DNA from: an uncultured Geobacteraceae bacterium
GTDB taxonomy: Bacteria; Desulfobacterota; Desulfuromonadia; Desulfuromonadales; Geopsychrobacteraceae
Reading direction: 5' to 3'
Assembly: GCA_937958075.1 (NCBI GenBank)
Contig: CALFFB010000197.1
Location: 1-18,669 of the forward strand
Length of the DNA: 18,669 nt
The notes beneath the pieces are model-generated. The model was not told the origin of the DNA. It saw only the letters and a program-made list of their open reading frames with translations, and did no database searches. Made by a program: the position numbers and the translations under genes. Below, piece by piece: positions 1 through 5,536 of the stretch (within the stretch, counting starts at the first letter, position 1; every line of letters starts with the position of its first letter).

Positions 1-2
1 TG

Positions 3-170
3 ATGACAGGCTGGCTGACGGTTATGCTTGCGGTTGCCCTCGGTGGCTGGTGCGGCTGGCAACTTGGCAGTATCGGTGGCCTTATGGGGTCGTACTTCAG
101 TGCTGTGGTGGGGAGTTCTGTCGGCCTTTACCTCGGGCGCAGGATTCAGCGTGCCCTCGATGGTGACTGA
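3..170 (+). CDS. Small glycine-rich membrane protein, possibly 5'-truncated
   Basis: This reads as a 55-residue protein starting MTGWLTVMLAVALGGWCGWQ. It is almost wholly hydrophobic, with regularly spaced Gly and small residues, and ends in a basic tail (LGRRIQRALDGD). The pattern suggests two short membrane helices in a glycine-zipper hairpin, with the Arg-rich end on the cytoplasmic side. Small membrane proteins of this look are common in proteobacteria and have no settled function. Only two bases precede the ATG in the window, so no ribosome binding site can be judged and the real start may lie upstream. It ends 9 bp before the stop of the convergent cysteine-rich gene. I assign no function. 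Confidence 0.6.
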   Translation: MTGWLTVMLAVALGGWCGWQLGSIGGLMGSYFSAVVGSSVGLYLGRRIQRALDGD

Positions 171-179
171 CCGTGTCCC

Positions 180-446
180 TCAGTGGCGGTCGAACCAGTC
201 GTTATCATTCCGCAGAGGCCTGCTGTATCGGAGCAGATAACCGAGGTAGGTCGGGCAATCATCGTAATCATCGGAGCAGCAGCTGCGCCTGCGGGCTGCT
301 TTGACCTTCCGGGGAAAATCGGATACCAGACACATGCCGGTACCGGCCTGAAACAGCGGGCAGAGGCCTTCATTTTTGCCGGCGATCCGTCTCCCTGATC
401 CTGCAGAACCTGAACCTTTTGCTTCAATTCCTTGCACCTGCATCAT
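180..446 (-). CDS. Small cysteine-rich protein of unknown function
   Basis: This is an 88-aa soluble protein. The first ~25 residues are Gly/Ser/Lys-rich and probably disordered. A compact C-terminal part follows with five cysteines, at about C29, C39, C56, C57 and C64, in the pattern C-x9-C-x16-CC-x6-C, including CCSDDYDDCPTYLGYLLRYS. Cysteines combined with Arg and Tyr/Asp suggest a metal or Fe-S site, or disulfides, but I do not recognise the family with certainty. There is no signal peptide or membrane segment, so it is probably cytoplasmic. The ATG at 446 is preferred because GGGAG lies 5 nt upstream; a GTG at 452 is the alternative. It is transcribed away from the cytochrome operon and separated from it by a hairpin terminator. 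Confidence 0.6.
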   Translation of the reverse strand: MMQVQGIEAKGSGSAGSGRRIAGKNEGLCPLFQAGTGMCLVSDFPRKVKAARRRSCCSDDYDDCPTYLGYLLRYSRPLRNDNDWFDRH

Positions 447-533
447 CTCCACTCCCGTGTGTTGGGTTGATTTTTCCGGCAGTAGAGCTACTCAGCGTTA
501 GGGAGGTGCGAGGGTTGCGTAAGGATTGGATGA

Positions 534-571
534 AACAAGGGCGATCAGCATCAAAGATGATCGCCCTTGTT
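534..571 (-). terminator. Intrinsic terminator downstream of the cytochrome operon, possibly bidirectional
   Basis: A perfect 14-bp inverted repeat (AACAAGGGCGATCA and its complement) encloses a 10-nt loop. It begins 28 nt after the stop codon of the five-haem cytochrome gene. On the minus strand the stem ends in a short T run (GTTT). On the plus strand it is followed by GTTTTTC, so it could stop transcription both ways and insulate the cysteine-rich gene. Confidence 0.75.
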
Positions 572-599
572 GTTTTTCACCACTCTTTTGTGCTCAGGG

Positions 600-1406
600 T
601 TATTCCTGATCGTGGTAGCTGCGCCGAATCAGAAGCCCGATGCATCCGCCCAGCAGCAACAACAGAACCAGAGCGCCACCTGCCAGCTTGCGCTGCCCCA
701 TGGTGTCTTCCAATTCTGCAACGGCGGCTTTGGTCTGTTCCAGATCGCTATGGAACTGCGCTGTTTGCGCCCTGATCTTGTCTATGTCAACAGAATGAAA
801 CAGGCGCCTGAAATCATTCCGGGTCGCGAAGAGCTCATCCTCCAGTCGCGAGGTGTCGATACCGACCCGATACAGTGCGGCGATAGAGGTTTCCAGCTGG
901 CTGAGCATGGTCTCTGTGGCGCTGATCTCCTCCTTGATCAGGGCCGGACGCTCATAGCTGTGGCAACGGCTGCAGCTGTCCTCGTTGATCAGATCGATGG
1001 TAGCCACCTGAACTGCGTGGTTGTCATGACAGGTGGCGCAATTGGGCCCGCCGAAGGCCAGCACCTGCCCGTGCAGGCTCTCGCGGTAATCCTCCTCGAC
1101 TCCGACATGACAACGCCCGCAGAAGGCAGGGATGTCCTCATACTCTGGTACGCCGATAAAGCCACGCTCAGCCGTCATGGCCATGGCGTAATCCGTCGGA
1201 TCGCCGCCATGACAGTCATGACAGGACGTCTGGTAGCGGGCATGAACGCTGGTCTGCCACTCGGCCACGGGGACCTCGCCCAAATCTCCAGGCAGGTCAC
1301 CATGACATTCGATGCAAACGGTTGTGGTGGCGGCGAAGGACGGCTGCCCACTGAAGAGCAAGGCCGCGGCAAACAGAAAAAACAATAGTGTCGGATTTTT
1401 TTTCAT
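600..1406 (-). CDS. Membrane-anchored five-haem c-type cytochrome of the Rieske/cytochrome b complex
   Basis: The 268-aa protein has an N-terminal signal peptide (MKKNPTLLFFLFAAALLFSG, likely cleaved near residue 25). Five CxxCH haem sites follow at residues 31-35, 62-66, 96-100, 123-127 and 145-149. A charged, helical, probably coiled-coil stretch spans about 155-235, and a single membrane helix lies at about 241-261, followed by RRSYHDQE. The haem domain should therefore be periplasmic and tethered at its C-terminus. The gene overlaps the cytochrome b stop by ATGA, which indicates translational coupling. It occupies the place of cytochrome c1 or f, so it is probably the electron outlet of a menaquinol:cytochrome c oxidoreductase. 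Other reading: an NrfH/NapC-like quinol oxidase subunit. The separate cytochrome b and the C-terminal rather than N-terminal anchor argue against that. Confidence 0.88.
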   Translation of the reverse strand: MKKNPTLLFFLFAAALLFSGQPSFAATTTVCIECHGDLPGDLGEVPVAEWQTSVHARYQTSCHDCHGGDPTDYAMAMTAERGFIGVPEYEDIPAFCGRCHVGVEEDYRESLHGQVLAFGGPNCATCHDNHAVQVATIDLINEDSCSRCHSYERPALIKEEISATETMLSQLETSIAALYRVGIDTSRLEDELFATRNDFRRLFHSVDIDKIRAQTAQFHSDLEQTKAAVAELEDTMGQRKLAGGALVLLLLLGGCIGLLIRRSYHDQE

Positions 1407-2503
1407 GAGTAGTGCCCCCAAAGCGACAGGCCGAAAAACAGTAAAATGCCAAGCAGATAGAGGGTTACAAACAAGGGTCGCTTGCTCGGGCGACGCTCCA
1501 GCCCCCGGTCGAAGAAGGGCAGCATGGCCAGAAAGCCCATGGCCACCCCCTGGGACGCCAATCCGAGGAGCTCGCTGGGGAAGATCTTCAGGGTCTGATA
1601 GGCCCACAGGAAGTACCACTCGGGCTTGATATCCTGTGGTGTATTAAAGGGATCGGCAGGCTCCAGGGCGTCAGGCGGAATAAACAGCCAGGGCGCAAAG
1701 AAAGTCACACCGACCAGCAGGGCGAGGGCAAAAAACACCATGGATAGATCTTTGACGGTATAATTGGGATGGAAAGGTATACCACCGGGGTGTTCCTCGT
1801 GATGAAAGCTGCGCGGCACCTCTGTCGGCAGATAATCATCGCCAAAAGGCGGTTTGGAGATACCGATACGCCGCACACAGAACAGATGAAAACCGACCAG
1901 CCCGAAGAACACCAGCGGCAGCCCCATCACATGCAGGGCGAAAAAGCGCCCCAGGGTCGCCTCGTTAACCGTTGCCCCGCCGCGCATGAAGGCCACCAGC
2001 TGATCGCCGATAACGGGAATGGCGCCGGCGGCATCCGTGGCCACGGTGGTTGCCCAGAAGGAAAGCTGACTCCAGGGCAGCAGGTAGCCCGTCAGGCAAA
2101 AGACCAGGCCGACATTGAGCAGGATGAAGCCGGACAGCCAGGTGAGCTCACGCGGACGTTTATAGCTGCCCATAAACAACACCGAAAGCATATGCAGCAG
2201 AATAAACACGATAATCAGATTGGAACCGACAACATGCAGATAGCGGATAAGCCAGCCGTAAGGAACCTCATTCATAATGGCGGTCACGCTGGCAAAGGCC
2301 TTTTCCGTATCGGGAACGTAATAAACCAGCAGCAACAATCCGGTCAGGAACTGCAGGCCGAACAGCGCCAGTAGAACCGAGCCCATGGTATACCAGATAT
2401 TGACGTTACGCGGCAGCAGGTAGCCACCCAGATTGCTGTGCAGCAGCTCGCGGACCCCAAGGCGTCGATCCAACCAGTCAACTGTTTCTTTCGCTAGATT
2501 CAT
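1403..2503 (-). CDS. Cytochrome b (b6/subunit IV-type fusion) of a quinol:cytochrome c oxidoreductase
   Basis: This is a 366-aa polytopic membrane protein. Haem-ligand histidines are H90/H104 (13 residues between) and H191/H206 (14 between); the 14 spacing is typical of b6 rather than mitochondrial-type cytochrome b. The b6-like segments PRELTW and TGYLLPW are present. The quinol-site motif PEWY (294-297) lies in the C-terminal, subunit IV-like half, so b6 and IV are fused. The position that carries the haem c_n cysteine in b6 (the NIFYC motif) reads NIWYT here, with T39. The ATG at 2503 is chosen because AAGGAG lies 6 nt upstream; the ATG at 2509 abuts that SD. The Rieske stop TAA forms part of the SD. 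The complex should oxidise menaquinol and help build the proton gradient. Confidence 0.93.
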   Translation of the reverse strand: MNLAKETVDWLDRRLGVRELLHSNLGGYLLPRNVNIWYTMGSVLLALFGLQFLTGLLLLVYYVPDTEKAFASVTAIMNEVPYGWLIRYLHVVGSNLIIVFILLHMLSVLFMGSYKRPRELTWLSGFILLNVGLVFCLTGYLLPWSQLSFWATTVATDAAGAIPVIGDQLVAFMRGGATVNEATLGRFFALHVMGLPLVFFGLVGFHLFCVRRIGISKPPFGDDYLPTEVPRSFHHEEHPGGIPFHPNYTVKDLSMVFFALALLVGVTFFAPWLFIPPDALEPADPFNTPQDIKPEWYFLWAYQTLKIFPSELLGLASQGVAMGFLAMLPFFDRGLERRPSKRPLFVTLYLLGILLFFGLSLWGHYS

Positions 2504-2513
2504 CGCCATCTCC

Positions 2514-2948
2514 TTAGCCGATCAAAAGATCATCACCATCGAGGGTGACGGTATAGGAATCCAGGGCGCTCGGCGGTGGACCACTCAGCACCTGGCCGCT
2601 TGGGGAAAAACGCCCGGCATGGCAGGGGCAGAGAAAATCCTGGGAGTCATTCTGCCACTTGATAATACAGCCCAGGTGGGTGCAAACGGCGCTCAGGGCT
2701 ATGAACTCGCCGGCTGCCGGCTGCACGACCACCGCCGGACGCCCCTGAAAGGCGAAAAAATGTGCGCCGCCAACAGCCACCAGACTGCGGGCGATACGCA
2801 CCTGGCTGTCCTCATTGCCACGATCTATCGGGGAGAGAAAACGAAATACCGACCAGCCCAGAGCGCCGGCGGCAATGGCTCCGATACCCCCGAGGAGGAG
2901 GCCGAGAAAAGTTCTGCGTTCAGTCGAGGTTGCGGGAATCTCACTCAT
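2514..2948 (-). CDS. Rieske [2Fe-2S] iron-sulfur protein of the cytochrome b complex
   Basis: The 144-aa protein has an N-terminal ERRTFLG, a twin-arginine-like sequence, followed by a hydrophobic helix (about 14-38) that would act as an uncleaved anchor after Tat export. The Rieske fold carries box 1 C89-T-H91-L-G-C94 and box 2 C107-P-C109-H110. C89, H91, C107 and H110 should bind the [2Fe-2S] cluster, and C94/C109 form the usual disulfide. SGPPP (123-127) is the conserved proline loop. The start at 2948 follows GGAGGAG by 5 nt; an upstream ATG at 2966 lacks such a site. It is the first gene of the Rieske/b/c trio and passes electrons from quinol to the multihaem cytochrome. Confidence 0.94.
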   Translation of the reverse strand: MSEIPATSTERRTFLGLLLGGIGAIAAGALGWSVFRFLSPIDRGNEDSQVRIARSLVAVGGAHFFAFQGRPAVVVQPAAGEFIALSAVCTHLGCIIKWQNDSQDFLCPCHAGRFSPSGQVLSGPPPSALDSYTVTLDGDDLLIG

Positions 2949-3033
2949 ACGAGCTCCTCCGGTCATAGGGCGTCAATAGCAACGACAAAAAAGAGACACG
3001 CAGTCCGACAAGCAGGCTGCATAAAAAGACATG

Positions 3034-3183
3034 TCACGGATAATCCACCGCCAGCAAAATATCAGCTTTAGCCGGATCGGTAAAGACTGATACGCTCTGC
3101 GGCAATTCCAAACGAACGTAACCGGGCGCCCCCGCAGGCGGAGCACCCGGTTGCCCCGGCGGAAAACAACCCTGCGGCATCAT
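3034..3183 (-). CDS. Possible 49-aa Pro/Gly-rich leader ORF upstream of the Rieske gene
   Basis: This short ORF (MMPQGCFPPGQPGAPP at its N-terminus, FTDPAKADILLAVDYP at its end) runs from an ATG ATG pair at 3183 to a TGA at 3034. It ends 85 nt before the Rieske start on the same strand. The first ~20 residues are low-complexity Gly/Pro/Ala; the second half looks like an ordinary folded segment, with codon use resembling the neighbours. The ribosome binding site is weak (AAG about 9 nt upstream). A GC-rich imperfect inverted repeat inside it (about 3119-3152) is explained by the repeated Gly/Pro/Ala codons, or it could be an RNA hairpin. I do not recognise a family. It may be a small gene of the bc-type operon or only a chance ORF. 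Confidence 0.4.
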   Translation of the reverse strand: MMPQGCFPPGQPGAPPAGAPGYVRLELPQSVSVFTDPAKADILLAVDYP

Positions 3184-3202
3184 CCAATATCTTTGTGATT
3201 TA

Positions 3203-3230
3203 GAACAGTTATATTGTTCTCGTGGAACAA
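3203..3230. promoter_or_regulatory. Overlapping GAACA/TGTTC palindromes between divergent genes
   Basis: Three half-sites alternate: GAACA (3203-3207), TGTTC (3215-3219) and GAACA (3225-3229). The right-hand pair is a perfect TTGTTC-N5-GAACAA inverted repeat. The left pair encloses TATAAC on the minus strand, a good -10 match for transcription towards the Rieske operon, although its -35 is poor. The site also lies about 20 bp upstream of the hpt -35. It looks like an operator between divergent transcripts; the regulator is unknown. It is not a terminator, since no T run follows on either strand. Confidence 0.35.
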
Positions 3231-3250
3231 AAAAGGGGCATGCGATGTCA

Positions 3251-3280
3251 TTGACAGGGTGACTTTATTCCTGTTATAGC
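3251..3280 (+). promoter_or_regulatory. Sigma-70-type promoter for hpt
   Basis: A perfect -35 TTGACA (3251-3256), an 18-bp spacer and TATAGC (3275-3280) lie about 53 bp upstream of the hpt start codon. The -35 is consensus; the -10 matches at four of six positions. Confidence 0.55.
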
Positions 3281-3333
3281 TATGCTCTTTCAGAAATATC
3301 CCTCTACCTACATCATATTGGAGCATCCTATCC

Positions 3334-3861
3334 ATGGCGGACGCTAACCGCTCAATCCTGTTCTCCCGGGAGCGCATTGCTGCCGAAGTCGCACGCCTCG
3401 GTGAAGAGATATCCAGGGATTACGCCGGCCAGGAGGTCATGCTGGTCGGGGTCCTGAAGGGCTCTTTTCTGTTTATTGCCGACCTGATCCGCGCCATCAG
3501 CGTACCGACCCTGGTTGACTTTGTTCGTCTGGCAAGTTACGGCTCAGGCACCAGAACTTCCGGCATCATCGAATTTCGCAAAAACCTGGAGATGTCGATC
3601 TGTGACCGCAACGTTATCATTATTGAGGATATTGTCGACAGCGGCTACACCCTGGAATGTCTCTACAACAAACTGCTGCTGCAGAATCCCCGCTCTTTAA
3701 AGATCTGTACCCTCATCGACAAACGCGCCCGCCGGGAAGTCGACATCGAGGCAGACTATGTCGGCATCACCATGGACGACGGGTTCATCATCGGCTACGG
3801 TCTGGACCACGATGAGCGCTACCGCAATCTGCCGGATATCTATCTGGTTGAAGAATCCTGA
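3334..3861 (+). CDS. hpt: Hypoxanthine phosphoribosyltransferase
   Basis: This is a 175-aa cytoplasmic purine-salvage enzyme that joins hypoxanthine (and usually guanine) to PRPP, giving IMP or GMP. The signatures are in the expected order: LKGS (41-44) at the pyrophosphate site, the flexible loop beginning SYGSGTRTSG (69-78), and the PRPP-binding motif VIIIEDIVDSGYTL (94-107) with acidic E98/D99 and the presumed catalytic D102. The K130 region and GYGLDHDERYRNL (154-166) complete the base and Mg sites. Length is normal for the family. The start is supported by GGAG 10 nt upstream, a somewhat long spacing. It has its own promoter, and the zinc-ribbon gene follows after 60 bp, probably on the same transcript. 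Confidence 0.95.
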   Translation: MADANRSILFSRERIAAEVARLGEEISRDYAGQEVMLVGVLKGSFLFIADLIRAISVPTLVDFVRLASYGSGTRTSGIIEFRKNLEMSICDRNVIIIEDIVDSGYTLECLYNKLLLQNPRSLKICTLIDKRARREVDIEADYVGITMDDGFIIGYGLDHDERYRNLPDIYLVEES

Positions 3862-3921
3862 GCAACAGGGATACAGTAGCGAAAAGGCCTGATGCCACAC
3901 CAGTGAAAGGTAGATGCCCAC

Positions 3922-4953
3922 ATGATCCTTACCTGCCCGCAGTGCGCGACAAAATTCCACGTCAATCCGAAACGCATCGCTGAAACCGGAACCAGGGTGC
4001 GCTGCGCCCGCTGCAAAGAGGTCTTTCTGGCCACACCGCCCCAGCAGCAACCTGCTCCGCCGCCGGAGCAGGAAGAGGTTACGCCATTACCGGAACAACA
4101 ACCTGAGCCCGAGCCGGCAGAAAAACCCGGTCGGTTTCATCCGGACCCCATCGTCGATGAGCCGGACCTGCCTTCCGATATGGCTGAGGTGGATTTTGAC
4201 TACGATCGGTTTCAGGAGCTGGATGCAAAAGAGGAAGCCGGGGACGACGAAGCAGACGGAACGACCAGCGATGAGGATCATCCGTCACAAGGCCCGGCAG
4301 AGACACCCGCTCCCGCTGATGACGCCGATGAAGGTTCAGCGTCCTTTTCAACCTCTGATGAAATGGACAATGAAGAGGATCACCTGATCCGTCAGAAACC
4401 GGCCAGAAACAGTCCCTTCGCCGCCCTGATCCGGATTGTGCTGCTGCTGATTCTGGCTATTCTGATTGTCGCCGGGGTCATGGTTGTCATGAACGGCCCC
4501 GACCACCTCACTCAGCTTGTGCGCCAGTATTTCGGCCAGCAAACGCCCCCGGCCCCGCCACTGTCGGGACAGATGGTTCTTGGCGAACTGGATGGCCAGT
4601 TTATCATCAACGAACAGGGCGGGGAACTTTTTCTGATCCGCGGCCTGGCCACCAATCACTTTAATCAGGCGCAGTCGGCTGTACAGGTCAAAGGCATCCT
4701 GTATGATCAGCACGGCAAACCCCTGGCCCAGAAAACCGTCTTCTGCGGCAACCCGATGACCGACGAGGAGCTGCGCACCCTTCCCTTCAGCGAACTCGAA
4801 CAACGGATGGGCAATCAGTTCGGCAAGGATCTGAGCAATATGAACATCCCTCCCGGCAAGGCCGTCCCCTTTGCCATCGTCTTCAGAAACCTGCCGGAAA
4901 ATGTCAGCGAATTCAGTGTCGCGGTGACAGCGTCCAACCCTGCCGACCAGTAG
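3922..4953 (+). CDS. Zinc-ribbon/DUF3426 single-pass membrane protein
   Basis: The 343-aa protein starts with an MJ0042-type zinc ribbon, C5-x2-C8 and C28-x2-C31. A long Pro/Glu/Asp-rich, very acidic linker (about 38-160) that is probably disordered follows, then one membrane helix (about 168-190) and a C-terminal domain (about 215-340) typical of DUF3426, ending VSEFSVAVTASNPADQ. The expected topology has the zinc ribbon in the cytoplasm and the DUF3426 domain in the periplasm. This architecture is common in delta- and betaproteobacteria, but its function is unknown; a link between a cytoplasmic signal and the envelope is only inference. The SD is weak (AAAGG 11 nt upstream). It follows hpt closely and is the last gene before the shared terminator. 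Confidence 0.88.
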   Translation: MILTCPQCATKFHVNPKRIAETGTRVRCARCKEVFLATPPQQQPAPPPEQEEVTPLPEQQPEPEPAEKPGRFHPDPIVDEPDLPSDMAEVDFDYDRFQELDAKEEAGDDEADGTTSDEDHPSQGPAETPAPADDADEGSASFSTSDEMDNEEDHLIRQKPARNSPFAALIRIVLLLILAILIVAGVMVVMNGPDHLTQLVRQYFGQQTPPAPPLSGQMVLGELDGQFIINEQGGELFLIRGLATNHFNQAQSAVQVKGILYDQHGKPLAQKTVFCGNPMTDEELRTLPFSELEQRMGNQFGKDLSNMNIPPGKAVPFAIVFRNLPENVSEFSVAVTASNPADQ

Positions 4954-5044
4954 CCAATACTCCGGCCGGAATGCCTGCCGACAAAACCATGACATCAGCA
5001 CGTCCTGCGAACCAGCGTGCTGCACGGGGCAGTTCCCTGATAAA

Positions 5045-5078
5045 AAAAGCGGCGGCTGTTATGACAGCCACCGCTTTT
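5045..5078. terminator. Bidirectional intrinsic terminator between the DUF3426 gene and ferredoxin
   Basis: A 15-bp stem (AAAAGCGGCGGCTGT paired to ACAGCCACCGCTTTT, one mismatch) has a tight TATG loop. On the minus strand it ends in seven T residues and lies about 30 nt after the ferredoxin stop, making it a strong terminator. On the plus strand it ends in TTTT and lies about 90 nt after the DUF3426 stop. Confidence 0.88.
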
Positions 5079-5107
5079 ATGAAACAACAGATTTTTCAGC
5101 AGACCGA

Positions 5108-5275
5108 TCAGGCGGCGCTGATTGCATCCACCGGGCAGGAATCCACACAGGCGCCACAATCGGTGCAGGTTTCAGCATCGATGCTGTAGATATCGCCCTC
5201 GGAAATTGCGTCGACCGGGCAGGTCGGCTGGCAGGCGCCGCAAGCAATACATTCGTCAGAAATTACGTGAGCCAT
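5108..5275 (-). CDS. 2[4Fe-4S] ferredoxin, clostridial type
   Basis: This 55-aa protein (MAHVISDECIACGACQPTCP at the start) has two canonical cluster motifs: C9-x2-C12-x2-C15-x3-C19-P and C37-x2-C40-x2-C43-x3-C47-P. The two halves are near repeats, each ending in C-P-V-D-A-I-S. It should carry two low-potential [4Fe-4S] clusters in the cytoplasm and serve as electron carrier for enzymes such as pyruvate or 2-oxoglutarate:ferredoxin oxidoreductases; the specific partner is not shown by the context. AGGAGG lies 8 nt before the ATG. It is a single-gene unit with its own promoter and terminator, divergent from acetate kinase. Confidence 0.95.
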   Translation of the reverse strand: MAHVISDECIACGACQPTCPVDAISEGDIYSIDAETCTDCGACVDSCPVDAISAA

Positions 5276-5301
5276 CTTTTTTTCCTCCTGAATTTAAGTT
5301 C

Positions 5302-5332
5302 TTGGATTGCGTCCAATAGAATCGACAGATTC
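5302..5332. repeat. Two adjacent short palindromes in the ferredoxin 5' region
   Basis: TTGGA-ttgcg-TCCAA (5302-5316) and GAATC-gaca-GATTC (5319-5332) lie side by side between the predicted ferredoxin promoter and its SD. They could be a repressor site or small RNA hairpins. Each arm is only 5 bp, so chance is possible. Confidence 0.25.
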
Positions 5333-5346
5333 CTAACGACGCAGCC

Positions 5347-5375
5347 ACTCTACCCGATCTTTCTTTCCCTGTCCA
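5347..5375 (-). promoter_or_regulatory. Predicted sigma-70 promoter for the ferredoxin gene
   Basis: On the minus strand, TGGACA (5375-5370; five of six to consensus) is followed after exactly 17 bp by TAGAGT (5352-5347; four of six). It lies 72 bp upstream of the ferredoxin ATG. No equally good promoter was found on the plus strand for acetate kinase. The best was TTGACC at 5455-5460, with a poor -10. Confidence 0.45.
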
Positions 5376-5536
5376 GACCAGAAAAACCCTTGCGCAAAAA
5401 TACTGATCAAGCTAGCCTGTCCTCCTGTTTTCATGGATCAAATGCTGTTTTACATTGACCTTGCAGACCTATCCGGATACGGCAGACAGAACGCGGTCCG
5501 CCCTTTAATTTTTATGACAGCACAAAGGAGAGAGGC

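Noticed and set aside
567..1388. 273-aa plus-strand open frame opposite the five-haem cytochrome
   Set aside because: The minus strand carries five CxxCH motifs, a signal peptide and a membrane anchor, so the plus frame is a shadow.
600..1619. Longer 339-aa version of the five-haem cytochrome starting at 1619
   Set aside because: The extra N-terminus lies inside the cytochrome b gene in another frame and reads like noise. The ATG at 1406 begins a proper signal peptide and overlaps the upstream stop by ATGA.
3119..3152. GC-rich inverted repeat AACCGGGCGC...GCACCCGGTT as a terminator or riboswitch
   Set aside because: There is one mismatch, no T run on either strand, and no match to riboswitch cores I know. 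It falls within repeated Gly/Pro/Ala codons of the 49-aa ORF, which can explain it.
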